Positions 24,681-32,848 of a DNA stretch of 42,371 bases are shown here, piece after piece. Origin of the DNA: Zestomonas carbonaria (lineage in GTDB: Bacteria; Pseudomonadota; Gammaproteobacteria; Pseudomonadales; Pseudomonadaceae). Numbering within the stretch: position 1 is the first letter of the stretch; each line of letters begins with the position of its first letter. Location: contig NZ_CAJFCI010000081.1 in the NCBI RefSeq assembly GCF_904061905.1, forward strand, positions 1 through 42,371. Direction: 5' to 3'. The notes beneath the pieces were generated by a model. The model ran no database searches and was not told the DNA's origin. It saw nothing but the letters and a program-made list of their open reading frames with translations. A program made the translations under genes and the position numbers.

Positions 24681-25370
24681 TCATTTGTGCACGGCGTTGA
24701 GCCAGTAGAAGGTCACCCGGCCGCCCTCGTTGTCCGGTCCGTCGTTGTCCTGCACGTAGGCGCCGGCCTTGAAGTACAGCAACTGCTTGCTCCAGTAGGC
24801 GCTGATCGGCTGGTAGTGCGAGCCCTTGTCGCCGCTGCTGCTGCTCACGCTGATGCCGAGCTTGCCGGTGGGCGTCAGGCGCAGGTCGTAGCCGAAGCGC
24901 TCGCCGAGCTGGATGTTCTCGGCGATCAGGATGTTCTGCACTTCCTTGTCGCCGGGTCGCTTGCGCAGCAGCGCCTCGATCCGGCCGACGCCGTTGCGGT
25001 AGTGGTACTGCAGCTTTAGCAGCGGGTCGTTCTGGCTGCCGGGCTGGTTCTTGCTGTGGATCTGGCCGATGACGATCTTGTTCTTGCTCGGCACCTGGTT
25101 CACCGTCAGCACCGCGCTCAGGTAGTTGTCCGCCTGGGTGTAGGGCCAGTAGCTGAGGCTGCCGTCGGCCTGGGTCTCGCGCAGTTCGCTGCGTGGGTAG
25201 CTGGCGTTCTCGGTATGGCTGCCGGTGACCGGCACCCAGAAGGTCACGCTGCCGTCGGAGTGCTTGCGGAAGTATTGGCTCTGGTAGTTGTTGTTGAGGC
25301 GGGCGGTATTGATTTCGGTGGCGGAGGTCTGGCTGGGAATGGTGAGCATCCAGGTGCTGAGGTCGATCAC
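24681..25370 (-). CDS. PL7-family alginate lyase
   Basis: This 229-residue single-domain lyase cleaves alginate by beta-elimination. The three family blocks are YPRSELRET (arginine and glutamate), IGQIHSKN (catalytic glutamine and histidine) and YFKAGAYVQDN (catalytic tyrosine region). I chose the GTG at 25370, which gives VIDLSTWMLTIP, because P. aeruginosa PA1784 as I recall begins MPDLSTWNLTIP, and AAAGG lies upstream. The ATG at 25520 would add 50 residues that run through a dispersed palindrome and is unlikely. With this start there is no signal peptide, so it would be cytoplasmic or exported by another route. Confidence 0.8.
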   Translation of the reverse strand: MIDLSTWMLTIPSQTSATEINTARLNNNYQSQYFRKHSDGSVTFWVPVTGSHTENASYPRSELRETQADGSLSYWPYTQADNYLSAVLTVNQVPSKNKIVIGQIHSKNQPGSQNDPLLKLQYHYRNGVGRIEALLRKRPGDKEVQNILIAENIQLGERFGYDLRLTPTGKLGISVSSSSGDKGSHYQPISAYWSKQLLYFKAGAYVQDNDGPDNEGGRVTFYWLNAVHK

Positions 25371-25486
25371 TGCGACTACCTTTCGGGCGTGAGATATCCG
25401 CTGTTCGGTAGGTGGTGTGGCGGTAAGTTCAACGCCGGTGACGAACGGGTACTGGCCGGATAATGGCTGCCCCTCGGCTTCGGTAA

Positions 25487-25598
25487 GGTGCGCACGGCGC
25501 ACCCTACGGGTATGTGGCACATCGATCAGGGAAGCACCGTGCTCACCGGCTACTCGGATCGACTCCCTCTCCCCTCGGGAGAGGGCTGGGGTGAGGGG
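25487..25598. repeat. Two palindromic repeats upstream of the alginate lyase
   Basis: GGTGCGCACGGCGCACC plus CTAC (25487-25508) belongs to the family at 22232. CTCCCTCTCCCC...GGGGTGAGGGG (25563-25598) belongs to the GGGAGAGGG family. No gene is visible in 25371-25667. Confidence 0.75.
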
Positions 25599-25667
25599 CG
25601 GACTATGGAACGGGTACGCGCTTCGAGATGATCATCGCTCGGTGCGGGCGGCACACCCCGCGAAAGG

Positions 25668-27737
25668 TCAAAAGTGATAGGCGATGTCCGCTCCGGCGTA
25701 CCAGTTGCGCCCCGGCGCGGGCTCGTAGTAGCGGCCGTTGCCGTCGGCGACGATCACCGAGCCGATGTAGTCGCGGTCGAACAGGTTATCGATGCGCAGG
25801 GTCTGGCCGAAGGTCCAGTTGCCCAGGTTCTGTTCCAGGCGCGTACGCCAGTTGAACACCGCGTAGCCGGGCGCGGCCCTGGCCTGGTTGCTGTCCTCGA
25901 CGTAGACCTTGCTGCGGTACAGCCCTTCGATGGCGCTGGCGATGCCGTCGCGCGGGCGCCAGGCCAGTTCGCCGTACAGCGCGGTGCCGGGCACGCCGGG
26001 CAGGTGGTTGCCTTTTTCCACGGCCCTCCCGTTGCTGACGAAATCGTCGTCATAGGTGGCGTCCAGCCGGGTATAGGCGAGGCTGGTGCTCCAGTGTTCG
26101 TTCCACTGGCTGTCGATACCCAGCTCGAAGCCCTGGCGCAGGGTGCGCGCGGCGTTCTGGTAGGTGGTGCGGCCGCCCTGGGCGGAGGCGACCACCAGTT
26201 CGTCGTCGGTGCGGATCTGGAACAGCGCCGCGTTCAGCCGCGTGCCTTCGCCCAGTCGCGCCTTGAGGCCGATCTCGTACTGGGTGCTGGTCGACGGATC
26301 GAGGCCGAGGTTGAAGCCGCCGGTGCCGGGCGAGTAGGCCAGCTCGGTCATGGTCGGCGTCTCGAAGCCCTTGCCAGCGCTGACGTAGCCGTGCAGTTCG
26401 GGCGTGAAGGCGTACATCACGCCGATGGCCGGGGTGTTCTTGCGGTAGGCGCGGCTGCCGCTGTCGTCGCCGTTGGCGAGGAAATGGTCGTCCACTTCCG
26501 CCTCGACGCGGTTGTGGCGCAGGCCGGCCTGCAAGGTCCAGTCGCCGAGGCGCCAGTTGGCCTGGATGTAGGGGTCGAGGCTGGTGACGGTGTCGATCTC
26601 GTCGCGGCGCAGGCGGCCCTTCACGCCCAGTTGCGAGCCGACGAAGTTCTCGTAGCCCTGGCGGTCGTCCTCGCTGACGTCGTAGTCGAGACCGATCACC
26701 CATTCGAACTCGCCCGGCAGCGCGTCGACCGGTTGCAGCCAGCGCAGGCTGCCGCCGTGTAACTCGCGGTCGAAGTCGATCACCCCGCCGGAATGGCCGG
26801 GAGCCGCCTGCGGCGCCGATGGGATCGACTGGTACTGCACCACCCGGCGCGTGCCGGCATACAGGGTGGCTTGCAGGCGCGCATCGCCGATATGGCGCTC
26901 GTAGTTGAGGCCGAGCTGGCGGTGGTCGATGCTCTTGCGCGTGTCGAACTGCAGGGCGACCGGCGCCACCGAACGCGGATCGGCGCGATAGGCGTCCCAG
27001 GAGAGGCCCAGCGGATCGTCGCTCTGCTGGTTGAGGTCGCTGTAGATCAGCGCCAGGCGGCTGTCGTCGTCGGGCTCGAGGCTGAGCTTGGCGAAGTTCT
27101 GTTCGCGGCGGGCGGCGCTGTGATCGCGATAGCCATCGGTGTCCAGCCGCGAGCTGTCGACGATGAAGCCGACCCTGCCCGTCCCACCCTCGGCGCTCAG
27201 GCGTTCCTTGCGCAGCCCATCGCTGCCGAAGGCGGTTCCGGCGGACAGCTTCGGCGGGCCTTCACCGTCGCGGGAGAACAACTGGATCACGCCGCCCGCG
27301 TTGCTGCCGTACAGCGTGGCCATCGGCCCGCGCAGCACCTCGATGCGTTCGGCGGTGTCGAGGTCGAAGGTGGCCGCCTGGCCCTGGCCGTCCGGTGTGC
27401 TGGCGGGAATGCCATCGGCGATCAGCTTGATCCCGCGCACCCCGAAGGTCGCCCGGGAGCCGAAGCCGCGCGAGGAAATCTGCAGGTCCTGGGCGTAGTT
27501 CTGGCGGTTCTGCACCACCAGTCCGGGTACCCGTTGCAGCACTTCCGAGGCATTGATGCCCGGCTGTCCCTCGCTGATCTGGCGGCGGTCGAGGCTGTCC
27601 ACCGAGAACGGCAGGTCGAAGCCGGCGGCTTCGCTGCGCGAGCCGCTGACCACGGTGGGCTCCAGCAGCAGACCGGTATCGGCCGCGGCCAGTGGCACGC
27701 AGAGTAGGGCGGGAAGCAGGGACAGGCGTCTTGGCAT
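25668..27737 (-). CDS. TonB-dependent outer-membrane receptor
   Basis: This 689-residue receptor has a signal peptide (MPRRLSLLPALLCVPLAAA), then a TonB-box-like EPTVVSGSRSE. The plug domain has VPGLVVQNRQN, SRGFGSRATFGVRG and LRGPMATLYGSNAGGVI. The barrel ends in aromatic YHF. The pattern resembles siderophore/vitamin receptors of the FecA-PupB kind but lacks an N-terminal signalling domain. No Fur box is evident upstream. Neighbours are an alginate lyase and a membrane protein, so oligosaccharide or metal uptake are both possible; I cannot decide. The 27738-28002 leader holds an AT-rich patch near 27885-27990. Confidence 0.85.
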   Translation of the reverse strand: MPRRLSLLPALLCVPLAAADTGLLLEPTVVSGSRSEAAGFDLPFSVDSLDRRQISEGQPGINASEVLQRVPGLVVQNRQNYAQDLQISSRGFGSRATFGVRGIKLIADGIPASTPDGQGQAATFDLDTAERIEVLRGPMATLYGSNAGGVIQLFSRDGEGPPKLSAGTAFGSDGLRKERLSAEGGTGRVGFIVDSSRLDTDGYRDHSAARREQNFAKLSLEPDDDSRLALIYSDLNQQSDDPLGLSWDAYRADPRSVAPVALQFDTRKSIDHRQLGLNYERHIGDARLQATLYAGTRRVVQYQSIPSAPQAAPGHSGGVIDFDRELHGGSLRWLQPVDALPGEFEWVIGLDYDVSEDDRQGYENFVGSQLGVKGRLRRDEIDTVTSLDPYIQANWRLGDWTLQAGLRHNRVEAEVDDHFLANGDDSGSRAYRKNTPAIGVMYAFTPELHGYVSAGKGFETPTMTELAYSPGTGGFNLGLDPSTSTQYEIGLKARLGEGTRLNAALFQIRTDDELVVASAQGGRTTYQNAARTLRQGFELGIDSQWNEHWSTSLAYTRLDATYDDDFVSNGRAVEKGNHLPGVPGTALYGELAWRPRDGIASAIEGLYRSKVYVEDSNQARAAPGYAVFNWRTRLEQNLGNWTFGQTLRIDNLFDRDYIGSVIVADGNGRYYEPAPGRNWYAGADIAYHF

Positions 27738-28002
27738 GGCTCGGTTCGAGGCTGCTCGGGAATGGAGCTGCCATTCGATACCGAAAGGAAGAGCAAAGGA
27801 AATGAGTCTTTGGAACTAAGTGTTTCCTGCGTTCGCAGCGAATGCTTCGCGAGACGGGGCGGAAGAGTGTGTTATCGAATAACCGGCCGATCATGTATTG
27901 GCGGTCATATCTACCTCGCCAACATTTTTCTTATTGTAGGGTTTGTTCTTGAACAAAGTTACAGGCGTCGAACTTCCCTGTTCGATTTTTCAGATAATCA
28001 AC

Positions 28003-28668
28003 TCAGCGATGCTTGAACGCCAGGATGCCTGCGTAGGACATGGCCGGTTCGGGTTTCGCCTTGCTTCTGGAGGTTTTCCAGTCGACCAGCAGGACCATCA
28101 TGGTGAAGCCGGCCGCGATCAACAGCGGATAGGCGATGAGAAGTTCGTGGAGGCTGTATTTCCAGGCCAGCGGGCGGCCGATGCCGAGCAGGGCGGCATA
28201 CAACCAGGAAACGCCGGAGACGGTACCCGCGAATATGGCCAGGGTACGGGCGTTGGGCGCCATCTTGAGAATGCAGCCGGCCTTTTCCATGGCGGGCATG
28301 ACGAACTGGTGGAGTGCGAAGCCATTGATGGTGAGCAGCGTGACGATCAGTATCTTGGCTTGCAGTTTGGGGTTCAGGAAGTACTCCATGCCTTTGATCG
28401 AGACATCCAGCCCGATGATCATGAGGCCGGTGATCCACAGCGCGGCCAGGGCGATGAGGACGGTATCCTTGAGTTTCGCGAGGTGATCGCTGTCCTGGGT
28501 GGAAGAGCCACCACCGATCAACTTCTTGATCATCGAGAAGTCGCTGACGATGACCATGCCGATAGCGACACAGCAAGCGATCAAGTGGGCATAGACGATT
28601 CCCATGCGTACCAGGTCCATGGTTACTCCCTGGGTGAACAGGGAAGTAAAGAGTTGATTAATATCCAT
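28003..28668 (-). CDS. Predicted inner-membrane protein
   Basis: I do not recognise this 221-residue protein with confidence. It has about five hydrophobic helices (GIVYAHLIACCVAIGMVIV, IALAALWITGLMIIGLDV, AKILIVTLLTINGFALHQFV, TLAIFAGTVSGVSWLYAALL and LIAYPLLIAAGFTMMVLLV) and a basic C terminus. Histidines in helices 1, 3 and 4 (AHLIA, LHQF, SLHELL) resemble haem-binding membrane proteins of the DUF2269/CopD type, but this is a guess. AGAGG precedes the ATG; a later Met (MDLVRMG) is an alternative start. Confidence 0.7.
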   Translation of the reverse strand: MDINQLFTSLFTQGVTMDLVRMGIVYAHLIACCVAIGMVIVSDFSMIKKLIGGGSSTQDSDHLAKLKDTVLIALAALWITGLMIIGLDVSIKGMEYFLNPKLQAKILIVTLLTINGFALHQFVMPAMEKAGCILKMAPNARTLAIFAGTVSGVSWLYAALLGIGRPLAWKYSLHELLIAYPLLIAAGFTMMVLLVDWKTSRSKAKPEPAMSYAGILAFKHR

Positions 28669-28819
28669 GGGGATACCTCTTTTTCAAACGGCTGATTATC
28701 AGGCCGATGCTGTTGCATCGATTATTGGAGTAGTACTCCCGTACCCGTTCAGAAGTTATTGGAACGGCTGTTCTAACAGCGACTTGTAATTGAGCGCTTC
28801 GCGTTTTCCGGACAAAAGA

Positions 28820-28854
28820 GAACCGCTGCACATGACTCGTGCACTTTGCGGTTC
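28820..28854 (-). terminator. Hairpin, possible terminator in the gap after nrtC
   Basis: GAACCGC (28820-28826) pairs with GCGGTTC (28848-28854), with an inner TGCAC/GTGCA stem. On the minus strand it is followed by TCTTTTG, a modest T tract. It lies 310 bases after the nrtC stop. The rest of 28669-29164 holds a perfect 14-base palindrome GGTTTCCGGAAACC (29048-29061) and a GGCGGGCC/GGCCCGCC hairpin (29136-29157), but no supported gene. Confidence 0.4.
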
Positions 28855-29164
28855 TTCTTCCTGGGGTAAACGGATGCTCGCGGACCCATTGCCAGTCGCA
28901 ATGTGTCCAGGCAGGAATTCTGAGTCCGGAAAAACGGATTTGTTCAGACTTTGGTCTGATGTCGAGGTGCTGGCCCGACGAGCGGCAAATTTCGTGCCAG
29001 AGTGACTAAAGTACCAAGAAGGAGCAATGCTGCCAGTTAGACAGGTGGGTTTCCGGAAACCTGTCCATATGGTCAGAAGAGGGCGTCAAGAACATGGCTC
29101 TCGCTCGCCCGCGTCATGCCTGGCGGCCGGAATCCTGGCGGGCCGCGATGGCCCGCCGTCCAAT

Positions 29165-29956
29165 TCAGGCTGCCGGGCGCCGCTGGCGCTGGTAGAGGAA
29201 TTCCAGCACGGCGGTGCGGTACTCGTGGTAGCGGGCGTCGTTGGCCAGGGCCAGGCGGTCGCGCGGACGCGGCAGCTCGACCTCGAGGATCTCGCCCACG
29301 GTGGCCGCCGGGCCGTTGGTCATCATCACGATGCGGTCGGAGAGCAGCACCGCCTCGTCCACGTCGTGGGTGACCATCACCACCGTGCTGTGGGTCTCGC
29401 CGACGATGCGCAGCAGCTCGTCCTGCAGGTGGGCGCGGGTGAGGGCGTCCAGGGCGCCGAAGGGCTCGTCCATCAGCAGCACCTTGGGTTGCATGGCCAG
29501 GGCGCGGGCGATGCCGACGCGCTGCTTCATGCCGCCGGAGATCTCGTTGGGGTGCTTGTGCATCGCGTGGCCGAGGCCGACCATGTTCAGCGCCGCCTCG
29601 CTGCGGGCCTTGAGCTGGGCCTTGTTCTCCTTGCCGCCGAAGACCTTTTCCACCGCCAGGTGGACGTTGCCGTAGCAGGTCATCCAGGGCAGCAGGCTGT
29701 GGTTCTGGAATACCACGGCGCGCTCCGGGCCGGGACCGTCGATCTCCCGGCCATTGCAGATCAGGCCGCCCTCGTTGGGCTCCAGCAGCCCGGCGATCAG
29801 GTTGAGCACGGTGGACTTGCCGCAGCCGGAGTGGCCGATCAGCGAGACGAACTCGCCACGGGCGATGCTCAGGTTGACGTCGGCCAGGGCCTGGAAGCGG
29901 CCTTTCTTGGTGTCGAAATGCTTGCTGACGCGGGTCAGCTCCACGAATTTGTCCAT
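29165..29956 (-). CDS. nrtC: Nitrate ABC transporter ATP-binding protein
   Basis: This 263-residue ATPase is of the NrtC/D-TauB-SsuB type. It has Walker A GHSGCGKST, signature ISGGMKQRVGIARALA, Walker B VLLMDEPFGALD and the switch THDVDEAV. The ATG at 29956 (MDKFVELTRVSKHFD) has GGAG upstream; a longer frame to 30016 reads through a repeat. It is the last gene of the nrt operon and would energise nitrate import with the permease and substrate-binding proteins encoded upstream. Some nomenclatures would call it nrtD. Confidence 0.9.
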   Translation of the reverse strand: MDKFVELTRVSKHFDTKKGRFQALADVNLSIARGEFVSLIGHSGCGKSTVLNLIAGLLEPNEGGLICNGREIDGPGPERAVVFQNHSLLPWMTCYGNVHLAVEKVFGGKENKAQLKARSEAALNMVGLGHAMHKHPNEISGGMKQRVGIARALAMQPKVLLMDEPFGALDALTRAHLQDELLRIVGETHSTVVMVTHDVDEAVLLSDRIVMMTNGPAATVGEILEVELPRPRDRLALANDARYHEYRTAVLEFLYQRQRRPAA

Positions 29957-29981
29957 CGGGATTCTCCTGTCTCGATATGCC

Positions 29982-30003
29982 GTAGGGTGGGCTCCAGCCC
30001 ACC
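29982..30003. repeat. GTAGGGTGGGC...GCCCACC palindrome
   Basis: A single 22-base palindrome of the family at 20423 lies between nrtB and nrtC, close to the nrtC ribosome-binding site. Confidence 0.8.
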
Positions 30004-30059
30004 AATACGAGGTCAAGCCCGGCTCGGTGGGCCGAAGCGGAACGCCGGCCGGCCGGGGT

Positions 30060-30911
30060 TCAACTGGCGTAGTCGAAGCGCCGGGCGAGCAGTAGCAGGA
30101 CCTGTTCCAGGGCCAGGCCGACCAGGCCGACGATGATGATGGCGATGAGGATGTGTTCGACGTTGAGGTTGTTCCACTCGTCCCACACCCAGAAGCCCAG
30201 GCCGATGCCGCCGGTGAGCATTTCCGCGGCGACGATTACCAGCCAGGCGACGCCGATGGCCAGGCGGATGCCGGTCATCAGGTGCGGCAGCACGGCCGGG
30301 AAGAGGATGCGGGTGAGCACCTTCCACTCGCTGAGCCGGAGCACCCGGGCGACGTTGAGATAGTCCTGCGGCACGCTGGCTACGCCGGCGGCGGTGTTGA
30401 GGATGATCGGCCAGATCGAGCTGATGAAGATCACCCAGATCGACGCCGGCCCGGCCGCCTCGAACACCAGCAGGCCGATTGGCAGCCAGGCCAGCGGCGA
30501 CACCGGGCGCAGCACGCTGATCACCGGCGACAACATGCCGGCGAGGAAGGCGAAGCGGCCGATGGCGAAGCCCAGGGGGATGCCGATCAGCGCGGCGAGG
30601 CCGAAACCGATGCCGACGCGGCCCAGGGAGTTGAGGATGTTCCAGCCGATGCCCATGTCGTTCGGGCCGTTGTCGTAGAACGGATCGGCGAACAGCACCA
30701 GGGCGGCCTGCCAGGTGCTCAGCGGGCCGGGCAGGCCCTCGCTGCGGCTGGCGATCAGCGCCCACAGGCCGATGAAGGCGAGGATGCCGAGCAGCGGCGG
30801 GATCGCGGCCCTGGCGGCGGCTGCCAGCGTTTCGCCGCCGGGCAGGCGTTCGCGCAGGGGCTTGCGGGGCGTCGCGTCGTGCAGCAACGGGGTTTTCACG
30901 GGAGCGTTCAT
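30060..30911 (-). CDS. nrtB: Nitrate ABC transporter permease
   Basis: This 283-residue inner-membrane permease of the NrtB/SsuC family has about six helices. The coupling motif (VLRLSEWKVLTRILFPAVLPHLMTG; EAA loop) is in the expected place near residue 190. The helix FIGLWALIA is preceded by a cytoplasmic segment of about 40 residues. It starts 14 bp after the binding-protein gene stop. Confidence 0.92.
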   Translation of the reverse strand: MNAPVKTPLLHDATPRKPLRERLPGGETLAAAARAAIPPLLGILAFIGLWALIASRSEGLPGPLSTWQAALVLFADPFYDNGPNDMGIGWNILNSLGRVGIGFGLAALIGIPLGFAIGRFAFLAGMLSPVISVLRPVSPLAWLPIGLLVFEAAGPASIWVIFISSIWPIILNTAAGVASVPQDYLNVARVLRLSEWKVLTRILFPAVLPHLMTGIRLAIGVAWLVIVAAEMLTGGIGLGFWVWDEWNNLNVEHILIAIIIVGLVGLALEQVLLLLARRFDYAS

Positions 30912-30925
30912 GGCGGACCTCCGGG

Positions 30926-32209
30926 TCAGGCTTTGATCGCAAAGGATTGGGCGTAGGCGGCCGGGTCCTTGCCGTCCCAGACCTTGCCGTCGATCAGCGT
31001 GCTGCTGCGCAGCGAGCTGGCCGGCACCGGCAGGTTCAGCGCGCTGGCGGCTTCGCTGTAGAGCTGGGTCTGGTTGACTGCGGCGGCCACGGCGGCGTAG
31101 TCCGGGTCCTCCTTGATCAGCCCCCAGCGCTTGAACTGGGTGAGGAACCAGATGCCGTCGGAGTGGTAGGGGAAGTTCACACTGCCGTCCTTGCAGAAGG
31201 CCATGGCGTGGTCGTCCTGCCAGCTATTGCCGAGGCCGTCTTCGTACTGGCTGAGGAAGCGCGGTTCGATGACCTTGACCGGTGCGTTGACGTAGGCCTT
31301 GCCGGAAATCAGCTTGGCGGTGCTCTTGCGGTTCTCCTCGCTGGCCTCGATGAAGCGGCTGGCGTCGAGGATGGCCATGATCAGGGCGCGGGCGCTGTTG
31401 GGGTACTGTTCGACGAAGGCGCGGGTGGTGCCCAGGACCTTCTCCGGGTGGTCGGGCCAGATCTGCTGGGTGGTCACCGCGGTGAAGCCGATCTTGTCGA
31501 AGATCGCCCGCGCGCCCCAGGGTTCGCCGACGCAGAAGCCGTCCATGTTGCCGACGCGCATGTTGGCGACCATCTGCGGCGGTGGCACGACGATGGTCTT
31601 CACATCGCTCATGGGGTTGATGCCCAGGCTGCCGAGCCAGTAGTAGAGCCACATGGCGTGGGTGCCGGTGGGGAAGGTCTGCGCGAAGGTCAGCGGGTTG
31701 CCGCCCTGTTTCACCCGCTCGGCCAGTTGCGCCCCGTTGGTCACGCCAGCTTCGCGCAGTTGCCTGGAGAGGGTGATGGCCTGGCCGTTCTGGTTCAGGC
31801 CCATGAGCAGGGCCATGTCCTTCTGCGGGCCGGCGAGGCCGAGCTGGGCGCCGTACATCATGCCGTAGAGCACGTGGGAGGCATCCAGCTCGCCGGTGTT
31901 GAGCTTGTCGCGCACGCCGGCCCAGGAGGCTTCCTTGCTCGGGGTGATGGTCAGGCCGTATTTCTCGCCGAAACCCTGGGTGGCGGCGACCACCACCGAG
32001 GCGCAGTCGGTCAGCGGGATGAAGCCGACCTTCAGCGCGGCTTTCTCCGGGGCGTCGGAACCGGCGGCCCAGGCCGCGCTGCGCAGGAAGCCCGGCGCGG
32101 AAAGGCCGAGCGCCGTCACGCCTCCGACGGCGCCGGCCACGGCGATGGATTGCTTGAGGAAGTTGCGGCGGCTGCTGTTTACCGTTTCGTTGGAATCACG
32201 ATCACTCAT
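30926..32209 (-). CDS. nrtA: Nitrate ABC transporter substrate-binding protein, Tat-exported
   Basis: This 427-residue periplasmic binding protein of the NrtA/NasF family has a twin-arginine signal, SSRRNFLKQSIAVAGAVGG, at about residues 10-30, followed by the binding domain with VGFIPLTDCASVVVAATQGF. I chose the ATG at 32209 with AAGGA upstream because the frame extension to 32449 crosses the leader terminator. It is first in nrtA-nrtB-nrtC and closely resembles NasS (36070-37284), with which it shares many segments including the MGLNQNGQAI and TFPTGTHAMWLYYWL blocks. Confidence 0.93.
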   Translation of the reverse strand: MSDRDSNETVNSSRRNFLKQSIAVAGAVGGVTALGLSAPGFLRSAAWAAGSDAPEKAALKVGFIPLTDCASVVVAATQGFGEKYGLTITPSKEASWAGVRDKLNTGELDASHVLYGMMYGAQLGLAGPQKDMALLMGLNQNGQAITLSRQLREAGVTNGAQLAERVKQGGNPLTFAQTFPTGTHAMWLYYWLGSLGINPMSDVKTIVVPPPQMVANMRVGNMDGFCVGEPWGARAIFDKIGFTAVTTQQIWPDHPEKVLGTTRAFVEQYPNSARALIMAILDASRFIEASEENRKSTAKLISGKAYVNAPVKVIEPRFLSQYEDGLGNSWQDDHAMAFCKDGSVNFPYHSDGIWFLTQFKRWGLIKEDPDYAAVAAAVNQTQLYSEAASALNLPVPASSLRSSTLIDGKVWDGKDPAAYAQSFAIKA

Positions 32210-32231
32210 GGAGTTGTCCTTTTCATGGGCG

Positions 32232-32343
32232 AAAAACAAAAACGGCGTACGCCAGGGCCACTCCCGGAGGATGAGTGGCCCTGACGGACGCCGTTGTCCG
32301 TGATCCGCGGCCCGCCGCCGTTGGCGTGCTACGCAGGAATCTG
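32232..32343 (-). ncRNA. nrtA leader RNA with ANTAR-type hairpins and terminator
   Basis: This is the clearest of the four leaders. Hairpins CGCC-AACGGC-GGCG (32313-32326) and ACGGAC-AACGGC-GTCCGT (32284-32301) have identical AACGGC loops with A1 and G4. The second loop and its 3' arm form the left arm of a long terminator whose right arm is CGCCGTTTTT, followed by GTTTTT (32232-32295). Inside the terminator a ten-base stem AGGGCCACTC/GAGTGGCCCT adds strength. Only one of the two structures can form at a time. Confidence 0.9.
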
Positions 32344-32350
32344 TGGGTGG

Positions 32351-32370
32351 AATTGCAAGGGGCTTGCCAG
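32351..32370 (-). promoter_or_regulatory. Sigma-54 promoter of nrtABC
   Basis: On the minus strand CTGGCAAGCCCCTTGCAATT fits the RpoN consensus TGGCAC-N5-TTGC very well, with ten bases between GG and GC. Transcription would begin near 32343. Confidence 0.9.
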
Positions 32371-32572
32371 GTTGGCCGCGATGTCGGTTGTGGCGATCTT
32401 CACGGGATGGGCGCGCGGCGGGTGGGATGCCTTCGGCCTTGTGAATCATGGGGTTGGGGCGCGTGGGCTGACGGACCGGTCAGCTCGGTGGCGGCGGGGG
32501 CATTGAACCATCCCTGTGCGTTGCGCGGCGGGATGGGGGCGCGATTGCTTCAGTCTGGGGCGATGGCGTCCC

Positions 32573-32818
32573 GTAGGGTGGGCCGGGCGGCGTTCCGCTT
32601 CAGCCCACCACATGGGCCTCAAGTTCGCTTGGTGGGCTGAAGCCCACCCTACGCGCTGGAGTCTGTCCTGTGGGGTTGGTGTTTACTGAGAGTCCGGTCC
32701 TCACTCCAGCCCTCTCCCAGGGGGAGAGGGAGCTGTTCGGAGTGGACTTCACGCACTGCGCCACCCTATGCCCCGGGTTAGCTCCCTCTCCCTTCGGGAG
32801 AGGGCTGGGGTGAGGGAG
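32573..32818. repeat. Two inverted repeat pairs between aminotransferase and nrtA
   Basis: A GTAGGGTGGGC...CCCACCCTAC pair (32573-32610 and 32630-32652) is followed by a CTCCAGCCCTCTCCC...GGGAGAGGGCTGGGG pair (32700-32735 and 32780-32818). They take up most of 32371-32848, which holds no gene I can support. Confidence 0.85.
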
Positions 32819-32848
32819 CGTGCCTGACCCCAACCCCGAGCCACAACC

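Noticed and set aside
25371..25520. ATG at 25520 as the start of the first alginate lyase
   Set aside because: The extra 50 residues read through a dispersed palindrome and have no signal peptide; the GTG at 25370 matches the remembered start of the P. aeruginosa homologue.
27738..28002. A Fur box before the second TonB receptor
   Set aside because: The AT-rich patch does not give a convincing 19-base Fur palindrome, so iron control is not claimed.
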